A stretch of DNA of 51,469 nt, from assembly GCA_964567745.1 (NCBI GenBank), contig CAZMNY010000054.1, forward strand, positions 1 through 51,469, given 5' to 3'. The notes beneath the pieces were generated by a model. That model saw only the letters and a list, made by a program, of their open reading frames with translations. It did no database searches and was not told the origin of the DNA. The stretch comes from CAZMNY01 sp964567745. Its GTDB lineage: Bacteria; Planctomycetota; Planctomycetia; Pirellulales; Pirellulaceae. The position numbers and the translations under genes are program-made. Position 1 is the first letter of the stretch, and every line of letters begins with the position of its first letter. This document shows positions 17,227-26,725 of the stretch, in pieces.

Positions 17227-17447
17227 TCTCCGAGTTGCTATTGCGGCGGCGAGCCGAAAGTTCCCTCAAGCGTCAATCGGCCGGGAGCGGCGCCTGCGCT
17301 TAACCGACTAAGCTGGGACACCAGTTGCGGAACTCGCACGAGTTTGTCCAAAAACCGCGGCACGAACTCAACTGGCACTCATTCGGTGGAGGTTGACGAC
17401 GAGGACCCGACTGACACAGGACACGCTCCATTATGCAATAAATCCCA
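17227..17447 (-). promoter_or_regulatory. leader region of the seven-gene set, with a 46-codon open frame
   Basis: This is the spacer upstream of the first DUF1552 gene and the only sizeable gap before the set, so the promoter should lie here, although I cannot point to a clear -35/-10. On the minus strand a GTG at 17378 opens a 46-codon frame ending at a TAG at 17238 (it contains FVPRFLDKLVRVPQLVSQ), 12 bases before the DUF1552 start. Its composition is coding-like but I do not recognise it. It may be a leader peptide or a gene remnant. Confidence 0.3.
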
Positions 17448-18386
17448 TTAGGCTGTGCCAGTTGCGGTGACACGCTCCTGCCGCAGCAACAAGACCAGCG
17501 CGGTCCCGGTGATCGCTCCGAAGATGGCCCAACCCGGAGGGCCGTTGAGGTCTACCGCAGGGATCGCGATGCTCCAGCTGATGGCGCTTGCTGGCACCCA
17601 CAATCCGGCCCGCGGCGCCTCCCGCTGGAGCACTAGCCATTGCAGAAGGCCGACCAGGAGTCCGTATAGGGCAACGCCCAGGCACAGTCCGAGATCCGCG
17701 TCGTACACTCTGACTCTGCCCACTTCTTGCGCACTTAGAAACAAGCCCAGCGAGCTCGCCAGCATCCACCGGATTGTACCACCGATATATCGCCGCAGCA
17801 TCAGCCATTGGAAAACTGCGACCGCGGCTCCGCCAGCCGCGACACTGCCAAACACAGGAAAGTTTATGGCGGGGAATGAATCTAGAATAGCGATTGGACG
17901 CGGTTCGCCGAATGAACTGGGGTCCATGCTCCAGCCCCACACTAACGCACTCACCACTGTCCAGAGGAACCAGAGCCGCCATCCCAGCTTCCCGTCGGGC
18001 CTCGAGGCCGGTGCCTGGGCAAGCCTGGCCGCGGTTACGATGAAACCGGCGAGGGCATTGAAGAAAACGTCGATTCATTCGAAATATCGGCCGGGTATGA
18101 TCGCCTGAATGCACTCATCGAGCAGACCAAGCAGCGCGGTTGCTACCACGGTGAGCGCCGCGGGATTGGGCACCCGACGTCCGTTTCTCTCCCGTTCCAG
18201 CAACGCCTGGTGGATGAGGGCTGCCACAATACCGTACTCAACCAGATGAGTGCGCTCCGCCGGGTTTTCGATTCGGATGAAGGCTAACCAATACGCCAGA
18301 GCGACACCGATTGCCACGCCGACCTCGCTCCAGCCTGGTCGCTTGCGGATCCACTGCACGGCGAATCCCGCGACCAGTCCGTCCAT
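17448..18386 (-). pseudogene. VanZ-like membrane protein, split by an in-frame TGA
   Basis: From an ATG at 18386, 103 codons encode a VanZ-like N-terminal part (hydrophobic segments, HLVEYGIVAALIHQALL, LLDECIQAIIPGRYFE). A TGA at 18075-18077 interrupts it. The same frame continues IDVFFNALAGFIVTAA, exactly what a VanZ family member should show next, and stays open to 17448. A single TGG-to-TGA change would explain the break. The continuation also holds a second hydrophobic region with two similar segments (FQWLMLRRYIGGTIRW and LQWLVLQREAPRAGLW) that look like another membrane family, so the intact gene may have been a fusion, or a second gene could restart at the ATG at 17957. No homologue was compared. 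Confidence 0.6.
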
Positions 18387-18412
18387 AGTGACCGATTTGA
18401 GATAGCGTTCCG

Positions 18413-18625
18413 TCAGCGTCGGTTAACCCCGGCCTCGTCGAGCATCTCCCTCGTCACGCGCATCGCGACATGCGGTTCGAAGGTCCATCGCGACTGGTCT
18501 TTTTTCGCCGGGTTGTAGGGCGCCTTGAGGCCACGATCGGTGTAATCCTTTGGCTTCATGGAGTTCTGCATGTGGAGTGCCAAAGGAGTTGTGCAGAGGA
18601 AAGCGGTCTGATCGCCGAACGACAA
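18413..18625 (-). pseudogene. fragment of an FAD-dependent oxidoreductase
   Basis: This is a 70-codon open stretch starting from a TTG with a stop directly before it. It contains KDQSRWTFEPHVAMRVTREM followed by LDEAGV. WTFEPHVA...ML.EAGV is typical of the N-terminal third of planctomycete secreted FAD-dependent oxidoreductases, just after the Rossmann region. The FAD-binding glycine loop and everything after AGV are missing, so this is an internal piece, not a working gene. It sits between the PVC-type cytochrome and the broken VanZ-like gene in a short stretch of debris. The family assignment is from motif memory. Confidence 0.45.
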
Positions 18626-18691
18626 TTAAATCGCGGGGTTATAGCTGGCGCGCCCGACAGCAATCCAAGCCAATGGCGTATTCGGCAGCGA

Positions 18692-21526
18692 CTATTTCCA
18701 CTCAATGGTCTCATTCTCTTTGACTGTTTGGGTTACGGTCGTGCCATCAAGGGTGTATTTGAGCGTAAGAGTTTTAACGATCCCCGACGCCGGATCCCGG
18801 CCAACGAGATCATTGCTGATCGCAAAGTTATAGTCGCGCAGATCTAGCTGTCGCTGCAACACCTTGCGGACATCCATGCTCTTCTTGGAGTCGCCCGGCG
18901 CTCCGTAAATCGCACTGATAAGTTTGATGTTCCGCTTCTTCACCGACAGATTGACGGTCTTTGGCCGCTTGTAGACGGCATGCTTTGGGTTGCCCTGTGA
19001 TACGAAGTAGGCAATCAGATCCTTCAGCTCCTCCGCGTTCATCCGATTGATTGTCTTGGAGGGCATCATGGAAACTCTTGACAACTTCCTTGATTCCACA
19101 TCTGTCGTCTTGAACTTTGTCAATTTGTCGGGCGTCACGCCAGACGTCATTACAGCAATCTCGCCGTTTGCTTCGGAAACGATGCGCCCCGAAACAACCT
19201 TTCCATTCGTTAACGCGAAAATGTGTTGGGCGAACTGATCAGACACTACGAGATCTGGGGTAATGATCGACTCGAGCATCGACTTGTAATCAGCACGCTT
19301 GGCCAAGTTGGTAAGATCGGGCCCGACACCAGCGCCCGTGTTGCCCAGGTAGTGGCACGCCACACACTGACCGGCAAAAAACATCTTCCTACCGTCCTCT
19401 AGATTGCGGCCTATCAGTTTTTGCTCCGTCAATACCTTGAACGCGGATTCAACCGTCCATTCAACGCCCGGCCCCCTCGGCTTGGGAAGCGTTTCGAGAT
19501 CGACGGTCTTGATATCACCCATCAGGTACTTCAAAGCCAGTCTGTCTTTTTCCGGAACGGAATTGATAGCAGCCTCTCTGATCTTGTCGATGTAGCCGCG
19601 GTACATGTTGCCACCGCTCCGCGACGCTAGATCCTTGACCCACCCCAAGTAAAACTTGCGGTCGTCCATTGTCCAGCCAGCCTTTACATCCTTGAGGCAG
19701 AACAGGTAGTGCATGTTTAAGATGTTTGGGGAATTGGCCATCGACTGGAGGATCTTGCCGCCATATCCCTTATTCCGTTTCAGGATTTCGGCGTTGTATT
19801 TAGAAGCCTTCACCTTGGTAAGCTTCATCAATGCCACGGTCTTGGTTACGACATTGGGATGCTCGAGGTAACTGAGCACGCGGCACAGTTCCTCATTAAT
19901 GTTGTCATCCTTGCTAGGGAAATGCGCGTCGAGCGAGTCGCCCACGGATTTGTTCAATGCTGGATCGGGCATGCCATGCCGGCTCATGGCGACGGCATAG
20001 GTTCGCAGCAACGCGAGTTTTCCTTCTTTGTTCAACGCGCCGAAGTTGACCTCGTTGAGTCGCGAGAGAATCGCGGGCAGGCTGCCGTTCACATCGCGAC
20101 GGCTGAGGCCAAGCAGCGCGTGAATCGCGATGAGATCATTCGATTCGTTATACGCCTTATCCGCCCAGGTCGCGGTGTCCTGCCATTCAATGACAATGCG
20201 CGCGGCGTATCGCAGGTGACGATCATCGCTGCCCAGGTATGGCCACGCAGTAGCAACCGCCGTCGGATCTGCGTGCCCGTGAAATCCTTCAAGTTTGTGA
20301 CGCGTAGCGCGGGCTTCAGAGCCATTGGTATCCAGTTTGGACAGGGCTGTTGATTCATCACCCTTGTAGTAAACACGATACAGATACGACTGGCCGCCAC
20401 GACCGCCGACGGTGAAGTACATGTTTCCGTCCGGGCCGATCTGCACATCCGTCAGTGGCAATGAGCCCTTCGTGTTCGACAGGAACTCTCGGCTTTCCGC
20501 CGTGTAGGACGACCCCTTGGGCGTCAGATGAATTGAGTACATTGTCGCGAAGGTCCAGTCGCAAACAAACAATGCATCACGGTAGTGAGTTGGAAATTCT
20601 GCCTTCGTCCCGGGAATCACACCAGTGGGACAACCAGGGCCAAGGTCCACCACGGAGCCGACCGAGTCCGCGTAAAACTTGCGCCACTTTTGCGTCGTCG
20701 CTCGCCAACCGTTTTCGCCACCGGACACACCGTGGTTGATTCGCGTCGGGCGGTACCACGGCGCGCCGATATCCCATTCCATATCAGCGTCGTAAACAAA
20801 CATCTCACCATGACGGTTCAGGCAGAAATCGACGGGGTTGCGATACCCCATGTGCATCAACTCTCGCCGTTTGCCGTCGGGACTGAACTTCATCACGAAT
20901 CCCGCAGGCGCTTTGCCGCCAGCGTTATGGCCATAGGTGTAATGCCCAAGCAGCACATCGTTTTTCCAGTTCTGCCGAATTCGCGAAAACTCGTGCTTCG
21001 GCGCCCTTGTCATGTTGCCGCCGATGACGTAGATACTCTTTCCGTCTTCCGAAACAATCGCCGAGTGCGGTCCATGTTCACCGCCACCGTTCAATTCAGA
21101 GATCACTTCTTCAGGGCCAATCTCACCATCCGCGGATACCGGCGCTCGGGACAGAGTGCCAAATCGAACCATGTAGAGATGGTCAAACGCGAAGAGGAAC
21201 CCTTGAACAGAGTTCTTCAGATTAAGTTGCTCGATATCCGCTTCCGAGAACTTCTCGCCGATCTTCGGCAACGTTAAGCGAAAGACCCCGGCGCCACCTT
21301 GGTCAGAGACAATCAGTCGACCCTGTTTGTCAAAAACCAATGTGATCCACGAGCCATACTTCTTCCTATCCACCTTGTAGATCATTTCGGCGGCAAACCC
21401 AGGCTGCAGGTTTAGGCCGGTGGCAGGGTCTTCGATTAATTCCTTCAACGTGGGGAGTGAATCTGCTGCGTTTAGGTCCGTTGCCATGAATGCGGCCAGA
21501 AGCAGCGCGATCAATACGTTCTTCAT
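18692..21526 (-). CDS. PVC-type haem-binding protein: beta-propeller, HEAT region, haem c, extra C-terminal domain
   Basis: From the ATG at 21526 (MKNVLIALLLAAFMATDLNA, signal peptide) this is 944 residues. About 40-400 is a sorbosone/glucose-dehydrogenase-like propeller of the planctomycete membrane-bound dehydrogenase type (GYRNPVDFCLNRHGEMFVYD, HGVSGGENGW). About 405-660 is helical and HEAT-like. A haem c motif C721-V-A-C-H with GVGPDLTNL defines the PVC haem-binding domain (to about 850), including the later SMMP methionine, a likely axial ligand. The last 90 residues (ISAIYGAPGD...GRDPASGIVK) form a separate domain resembling DUF3395-like tails. An upstream GTG at 21604 would overlap the previous stop but lacks a signal. 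It probably oxidises a sugar or alcohol and passes electrons to the haem; the substrate is unknown. Confidence 0.88.
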   Translation of the reverse strand: MKNVLIALLLAAFMATDLNAADSLPTLKELIEDPATGLNLQPGFAAEMIYKVDRKKYGSWITLVFDKQGRLIVSDQGGAGVFRLTLPKIGEKFSEADIEQLNLKNSVQGFLFAFDHLYMVRFGTLSRAPVSADGEIGPEEVISELNGGGEHGPHSAIVSEDGKSIYVIGGNMTRAPKHEFSRIRQNWKNDVLLGHYTYGHNAGGKAPAGFVMKFSPDGKRRELMHMGYRNPVDFCLNRHGEMFVYDADMEWDIGAPWYRPTRINHGVSGGENGWRATTQKWRKFYADSVGSVVDLGPGCPTGVIPGTKAEFPTHYRDALFVCDWTFATMYSIHLTPKGSSYTAESREFLSNTKGSLPLTDVQIGPDGNMYFTVGGRGGQSYLYRVYYKGDESTALSKLDTNGSEARATRHKLEGFHGHADPTAVATAWPYLGSDDRHLRYAARIVIEWQDTATWADKAYNESNDLIAIHALLGLSRRDVNGSLPAILSRLNEVNFGALNKEGKLALLRTYAVAMSRHGMPDPALNKSVGDSLDAHFPSKDDNINEELCRVLSYLEHPNVVTKTVALMKLTKVKASKYNAEILKRNKGYGGKILQSMANSPNILNMHYLFCLKDVKAGWTMDDRKFYLGWVKDLASRSGGNMYRGYIDKIREAAINSVPEKDRLALKYLMGDIKTVDLETLPKPRGPGVEWTVESAFKVLTEQKLIGRNLEDGRKMFFAGQCVACHYLGNTGAGVGPDLTNLAKRADYKSMLESIITPDLVVSDQFAQHIFALTNGKVVSGRIVSEANGEIAVMTSGVTPDKLTKFKTTDVESRKLSRVSMMPSKTINRMNAEELKDLIAYFVSQGNPKHAVYKRPKTVNLSVKKRNIKLISAIYGAPGDSKKSMDVRKVLQRQLDLRDYNFAISNDLVGRDPASGIVKTLTLKYTLDGTTVTQTVKENETIEWK

Positions 21527-21600
21527 CCCTTGATACCCTCTAGATTTGTGATGTTTCGAGGTGGCAAGCTGGGGTCTTTGGTTACAGACGTTGGCGTCCG

Positions 21601-24315
21601 TCACTTCGTCCGGAATGCCTTGCTTTGGACAAGCGAGTGAATGAATTCGCTGATGGCGAACTCTTTGCTCCGGGCCGAACTGACGATTTCGTTTGCGAGG
21701 TTTTCATCCGTGAAGCCGAACGGGCGGCCAAGCGCGTACTCGATCAGGTGTTCGGTGAAGCCGCGAGCGAAGTCATCTTCGCGTTGGGCGGTGAGATTGC
21801 GAAGCTCGTAGTAGTCGCTGAACGTTGGGCCCTTGTGGAAGGCTCCCGAGGCGTCGATCTTCCAGGACTTCCCTTTCTTCGTTCTTCGACCCCTCTTGTC
21901 CGTCAATCTGTAGCTGTCCGTGGTGCGCCACTTTCCGGCAGCGTTGAAGTTTTCCAAGCCGAAACCGATCGGATCGATCTTGCGATGGCAACTCGCGCAC
22001 TGGGCTTCTTCCTGGTGTGCCAGAAGTCGCTCGCGCGCGGTGAGGACCTGGTCTTCCAGACGCGAGATTTGCGGGACGTTGGGCGGCGCTGGCGGCGGTG
22101 GATCGTTCAAAAGATAACGAAGAACCCAGGCCCCGCGCTCGACCGGACTGCTCACCACGCCATCGCTGCCCATAGCATGAATGGCGGCCATGCCCAGCAA
22201 TCCGCCACGCGGCGAATCGGCTGGCAGCTCCACTTTGCGGAACTCGTCTCCCGTGACGCCCTCGATGCCGTAGTGAGTGGCGAGCAGGCCGTTAATGAAG
22301 ACACGATCGCTCTTGAGAAGTTTGCCGAGTCGACCAGATTTCGAATCGCGAAAGAGTTGAGCGAAGGACTGGTAAACCTCTTCACGGGCGGCGGCGCGGG
22401 TATTCTCGTCAAACTCGCGGTGTCGCGTTGCGTCGAATTGGAAGAAGTCAAGCCGCTCCATGTCGAGCCACTGATGAACGAAGCCGGAGACGAACTCAGC
22501 CGAGCGCGGATCCGCGATCAAGCGATCGACTTGTTTTCGGAGAACATTCGGTTGGTGCAACTGGTTTCGTTCCGCGAGACCCAGCAGTTGCTGATCCGGA
22601 GGAGCACTCCAATGGAAGTAGGCGAGACGTACGGCGAGCTCGCGATCACTAAGCTGGCGTCGTTCGGCTGTCTCGTTGGGTTCGGTGAGGTAGAGAAAAC
22701 CAGGCGAGGCAAGAATAACGCTGAGTGGCGTGCGGATGGCGACCTCGAAGGGTTCGCCGGCCTTGCGCCGTAGTTCAAAGATCGCTAGAAGCTGGTCGAT
22801 GAATCTCGGATCGGGTTTCGCTCCACGAAGGGCGGCGTCAGCAAACTCAGTAAGGACTCCGCGAGCGCGGTCCGTTTCGGAATGGGAGCTTGTGTCGGCA
22901 TGCCTGTCGAAGATCGCCCGAAGCGGTGACGGCGTTCCGGTTTGGGGAAGCGGGCCTTCGATTTCAATCCAGTCGATCCAAATGGCGGGCGGTGTTCCGT
23001 AGCCGTTGCTTCGCTTGTCTCGGTTGTAGGCATCGCGGAGGCTCTTCCCATTGGTGGGCTGCCGTTCCTGAATTCCGAATTCCCTTTGGGTATGAAGGCC
23101 AACTTCGAGTTGTGTCACGATGACCTCTGGCTGTTCTATCGTTCCGGTCACCTGGTGGCTGCTGATGGGCAAACTCGCGAAGCCCGCCGGCACCTGGTTC
23201 ACGCGCTGGGGGTAACCGATCTGGATGAAGTGACGGTACGACGGAGACCCTTCCACGACTCCCGCTCGCACACGCATCCTGTATGTCCCCGGCGGAAGAT
23301 TCTTCGGCTTTGGTGTGACGTCGATCCGCTGGATTCCCCACGTGAGCTTCAGATAGGTGCCTCGATCGCTGTGAGGAAGCTCAGCATAATGCTTCATGTA
23401 GGCGTATTTTCGGGAATAGCCGCCCTGGAAGGAAAAGGTCGCGGCGTTGTCATCCCGAAACCCAAACTTCTTTGGATCAGGCGCCCCGATCAATTTGTGG
23501 GCGTGTCGGTAAAACAGAAAGGCCGACGCCGATGGCCAAGCGGACAGATCGAACTTCGGGTTCTCCTTGAGAATTGTGGCCATAATCTCCTTGTTCTCTG
23601 GAGCGGCCGCGGCTTTGTCCACACCCGCCTTCCAACGCAGGAAGCGGTCGTTGGTTTCCTGCATTTGCCGCATGCTGTTGAGGCTCTGAACGTTGACCGT
23701 GGTTTCCGGTTCGACCCGAAAGACCCGCGGTTTTCGTTCCATGGCCGCTTGCCGTTCGAACGCCTCATCAATCGCGTTTCGTCCAAGCTTGAGGTACTGC
23801 TCTAACTGATCGCTGGAGATGAACTGCGATGCCCCGACGGTGTCAAAAGTTCCAGAGCCGCCACCGGTTGGAAGTGAGCCGATATCGACGTTGACGCCGG
23901 TGAGCTGTTTGATCGTGTTTCGGTATTCGCGCCGGTTGAGGCGACGCATCGTGATTTTGCCGCCTGAATCCGACAGAGCCAGCCGCGCGGTGACCATAGT
24001 GCGAGCCAGATCATCCAGGAAATCCGCCTTCTCGGTGTTGCCCGGCTGTTCGGAATCCTCCGGGGGCATTTCACCCGCGTTCAGCGCGTTGAGCACCTTC
24101 TGCCAGAGTTCCGCCTGCTCGATGGTGGTAATGCGGAAGGACAGCGTTTCCAGATCGACTTTGCCTTCCCGCGTCACGGAGTCGTGACAATCGAGACAGT
24201 GTGCTTTGAAGAAGGCTCGGTGTTTGTCAGGGAGACGTGCTTCGGGCGGAGCGGCCTGCGCGAGAGAACAAAGCGACATAGCTGCGATGCTGAGAATGTA
24301 TCTGAACCGGGGCAT
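21601..24315 (-). CDS. dihaem DUF1592-family protein
   Basis: Starting at the ATG at 24315 (MPRFRYILSIAAMSLCSLAQ, signal peptide) the protein has 904 residues. Longer in-frame starts would run into the neighbouring gene and bury the signal peptide. Haem motifs are C40-L-D-C-H and C773-A-S-C-H. DUF1587 is marked by MRRLNRREYRNTIKQLTG. The middle region is long (about 200-500) and carries a carbohydrate-binding-like sandwich (LPPGTYRMRVRAGVVEGSPS). DUF1592 and DUF1588 follow (LAYFHWSAPPDQQLLG; RKIDPIGFGLENF). It differs in detail from the DUF1592 protein encoded just upstream. A 74-base gap separates it from the cytochrome start downstream. Its best partner may be the DUF1552 at 28032. Confidence 0.9.
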   Translation of the reverse strand: MPRFRYILSIAAMSLCSLAQAAPPEARLPDKHRAFFKAHCLDCHDSVTREGKVDLETLSFRITTIEQAELWQKVLNALNAGEMPPEDSEQPGNTEKADFLDDLARTMVTARLALSDSGGKITMRRLNRREYRNTIKQLTGVNVDIGSLPTGGGSGTFDTVGASQFISSDQLEQYLKLGRNAIDEAFERQAAMERKPRVFRVEPETTVNVQSLNSMRQMQETNDRFLRWKAGVDKAAAAPENKEIMATILKENPKFDLSAWPSASAFLFYRHAHKLIGAPDPKKFGFRDDNAATFSFQGGYSRKYAYMKHYAELPHSDRGTYLKLTWGIQRIDVTPKPKNLPPGTYRMRVRAGVVEGSPSYRHFIQIGYPQRVNQVPAGFASLPISSHQVTGTIEQPEVIVTQLEVGLHTQREFGIQERQPTNGKSLRDAYNRDKRSNGYGTPPAIWIDWIEIEGPLPQTGTPSPLRAIFDRHADTSSHSETDRARGVLTEFADAALRGAKPDPRFIDQLLAIFELRRKAGEPFEVAIRTPLSVILASPGFLYLTEPNETAERRQLSDRELAVRLAYFHWSAPPDQQLLGLAERNQLHQPNVLRKQVDRLIADPRSAEFVSGFVHQWLDMERLDFFQFDATRHREFDENTRAAAREEVYQSFAQLFRDSKSGRLGKLLKSDRVFINGLLATHYGIEGVTGDEFRKVELPADSPRGGLLGMAAIHAMGSDGVVSSPVERGAWVLRYLLNDPPPPAPPNVPQISRLEDQVLTARERLLAHQEEAQCASCHRKIDPIGFGLENFNAAGKWRTTDSYRLTDKRGRRTKKGKSWKIDASGAFHKGPTFSDYYELRNLTAQREDDFARGFTEHLIEYALGRPFGFTDENLANEIVSSARSKEFAISEFIHSLVQSKAFRTK

Positions 24316-24427
24316 ATGTGTATCCGCAGATGTCACTACGACTTTCGGTAGCACGACGTCGTTGACATGTTGAGTCGTTGGCATGTTGGTTATGGGGAAT
24401 GAATGGGTCTGAGGGTCATAAAGTCTC

Positions 24428-26725
24428 TTATTTCCGACCGAATGCAGGATGGGCCACGATGGCGTGGATGGCGGCGCGAAGAGAAAAACCCTTCTGGGCA
24501 ATCGACTCGAAGACTGCGTCGACATGCGGACGGTCGCCCCGGGTGACTTCGCGGCCATGGGCATAGCTGATGAGTTTCCCGATGATGCCCTTGAGGATGC
24601 GTTCCTTGTCGGCCATCAAAGCGGACTTGAGCGTGGGCAGGTCCCGCACCTCACGACCGTCGGGAAGTTTCATGGCGGCCTCAATCGGGACGCTGGTGAA
24701 TTTGAGTTTCTTAGCGAAGCTGGTGCCCTCCCGCTCGACAGAGAGTTCTTCCACGTGGCGATACTCGCTCCGCTTGCGCCCAACCGGGTCGTAGTATTCC
24801 AGGGCGAAACCCAGGGGATCGATCTTCGAATGACAGCGGGAGCAGCTCTCGAGCTGTTGATGCTTGAGAATGGCTTGGCGGATTGTGGTGGTACCACGGA
24901 TGTCCGGTTCGTTGATCAAAACGTCGGCGGGCGGTTCGATGCGTTCGTTGTAGAGATTCCTGAGAATCCACGAGCCCCTGTGGATCGGTGATGTAGCGAA
25001 GTCGGTGGAGGTGAGCTTGAGGAAACCGGCTTGGGCCACGAGCCCGCCCCGTTCGCTTTTGGTAGGAAGCTTCACCGGCACGAAGGCATCACCCTTGACT
25101 GCCGGCAAACCGTAGAAGCGGGCCAAACGGTCATTGGCCATGACGAAATCCGAGTCGATGAAGTGTTCCATGCTCAGGCCATTTTCGAGCAAGTGGCGAA
25201 AAAGCTCGCGGCCTTCGCGCCCCATGGAATCGACCGTCATGCGGCGCACGTTCTTGAACCTACGGACGTCCGGCCCGAAATCGTCCACCTTGTCGAGTTG
25301 CAACCACTGACGGGTGAAGTCGTCGATGAAGCGACCGGCCTTAGCGTCCTTAAGCATCCGCTCCACCTGGGCCGATGGATCCTTGCCCAAGGCACCGGAC
25401 TTGGCCGCGTTCAGAAGTTCGGCGTCAGGAGCGGAATTCCAGAGGAAGTATGACAGACGATGGGCCCGTTCAACGTCAGTTAACTCAGGCGACTCTGCCT
25501 TGTAGATGAAGTGCGGAGAGGTCAACAGTGCGATCAACACGCTGCGCGCGGTGGCGGTTATCGAAGCGCCGGATTTTTTCTGGGTCTGCGCGATCTCGAC
25601 AAATGCTTTGCGATCCTCCGCCACCAGCGGCCGCTGCGTGAGCAACAATGCAACGTGATCGACCAGCTCCGTCGGCTTCATGTTCGGCTTTGGAAGGATG
25701 GCCTTCATCGCGGCGGTCGGCCACTGCTCCGTCAACGGGCCGGTCACTTTCATATGGGAGAACCGCATGGCGGGACCCTTGTGTGGTTTCTTTGCAAGAC
25801 TCCTGCCCGGCACGCGTGCGCTATCGAAGGTAAAGGCCAACATGTCGCCCGCTTTGAGAGTGGGCTCGGTCGTGAAACCTTTCGAGCCACGCGGCATGGG
25901 GATCCGGCGGATCATCCGAAAGCTGGTCGGATGACGACCGTCCCCGAGATTGATCCCGATGACCTCGCCTTCCTTGGATTTCTCCGAATGCGCCTTCACT
26001 TCGAGCCGGTACACCCCAAAGGCGGGAATCACAAATTGATCGTGGCTCTCCGGGTCGATGGAGAAATGCAGATTGCTTCGGTAGGGGCGAAAGCCCGTGA
26101 GAACATAGTCGTCCCCGTCGCGGTAATCCCCGCCCCCGCCGGTCGCAAAGTTTTTGCTGCCGTGAAAATGCCGCACATCGAATTCCCACGTCCTCGTCCT
26201 GGGGTTGGCATCCGGCAACACCCGTTCGGCGATGAAGCGGGCGGTCTTGAGGTAGGCCAAGACCTGATGCGGCGACATCAGTTGAGCCTCGCCAAACTTG
26301 TCGAATCCGTGCTCCACGTGATCGGGCGGCAGTAAGCCATTGAAATCAAAATCCACGCCGAAGAGATCACGCATCGTGTTGGTATACTCGGCGCGAGTGA
26401 GCCGCTTGAGGGGATTGACCGGGCGCAGCGTGAGGATGTGTTTCTGGAGCATCTGCACGACCTCAGCGACTGCTTCAGCTACAGGCTGCGGCGCCTCTTC
26501 CGGCGGCATTTCGCCAGCCTCGAGCACGGCAGCAATGGTCTCCAGCAACTCCTCATCGGCGAACAAGGCGCTAACCGGCTTGTCAAGCCGCACCTTGCCC
26601 TCTTGTTTTGCAGGGCCGTGGCAGTTGATGCAGTTTTGGGCGAAGAACTGTTCCAGTTTGGGTTCCGCGCGGAGGGTCGCAGGCAGGAGAAACCCCACCA
26701 GCAGCATGGTCCAAGGCAGCCGCAT
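24428..26725 (-). CDS. dihaem DUF1592-family protein, short form
   Basis: The ATG at 26725 gives 765 residues with a signal peptide (MRLPWTMLLVGFLLPATLRA). It overlaps the DUF1552 stop by one base (TAATG), which decides the start. Haem motifs are C32-I-N-C-H and C628-S-R-C-H. DUF1587 is visible as LTRAEYTNTMRDLFGVDFDF, a central sandwich as GVYRLEVKAHSEKSKEGEV, and DUF1592 as LSYFLWNSAPDAELL; DUF1588 (IDPLGFALEYYDPVG) and DUF1585 end the protein. Together with the DUF1552 gene at 26725-27948 it forms a tight pair. The 112 bases between it and the next DUF1592 gene suggest a join between two originally separate units. Confidence 0.91.
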   Translation of the reverse strand: MRLPWTMLLVGFLLPATLRAEPKLEQFFAQNCINCHGPAKQEGKVRLDKPVSALFADEELLETIAAVLEAGEMPPEEAPQPVAEAVAEVVQMLQKHILTLRPVNPLKRLTRAEYTNTMRDLFGVDFDFNGLLPPDHVEHGFDKFGEAQLMSPHQVLAYLKTARFIAERVLPDANPRTRTWEFDVRHFHGSKNFATGGGGDYRDGDDYVLTGFRPYRSNLHFSIDPESHDQFVIPAFGVYRLEVKAHSEKSKEGEVIGINLGDGRHPTSFRMIRRIPMPRGSKGFTTEPTLKAGDMLAFTFDSARVPGRSLAKKPHKGPAMRFSHMKVTGPLTEQWPTAAMKAILPKPNMKPTELVDHVALLLTQRPLVAEDRKAFVEIAQTQKKSGASITATARSVLIALLTSPHFIYKAESPELTDVERAHRLSYFLWNSAPDAELLNAAKSGALGKDPSAQVERMLKDAKAGRFIDDFTRQWLQLDKVDDFGPDVRRFKNVRRMTVDSMGREGRELFRHLLENGLSMEHFIDSDFVMANDRLARFYGLPAVKGDAFVPVKLPTKSERGGLVAQAGFLKLTSTDFATSPIHRGSWILRNLYNERIEPPADVLINEPDIRGTTTIRQAILKHQQLESCSRCHSKIDPLGFALEYYDPVGRKRSEYRHVEELSVEREGTSFAKKLKFTSVPIEAAMKLPDGREVRDLPTLKSALMADKERILKGIIGKLISYAHGREVTRGDRPHVDAVFESIAQKGFSLRAAIHAIVAHPAFGRK

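Noticed and set aside
18075..18077. TGA read as selenocysteine or tryptophan
   Set aside because: No selenocysteine insertion hairpin or selenoprotein context is visible, and other genes in the window use TGA as a normal stop.
17431..18114. Alternative minus-strand frame across the VanZ-like region
   Set aside because: It is arginine- and serine-rich without membrane segments, while the chosen frame gives a coherent hydrophobic protein on both sides of the TGA.
21527..21604. GTG start at 21604 for the PVC-type cytochrome, overlapping the preceding stop
   Set aside because: It would put 26 unrelated residues in front of a clear signal peptide that starts at the ATG at 21526.
24316..24564. 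Longer N-terminus for the DUF1592 gene at 21601
   Set aside because: It would overlap the upstream DUF1592 gene by more than 130 bases and bury the signal peptide.
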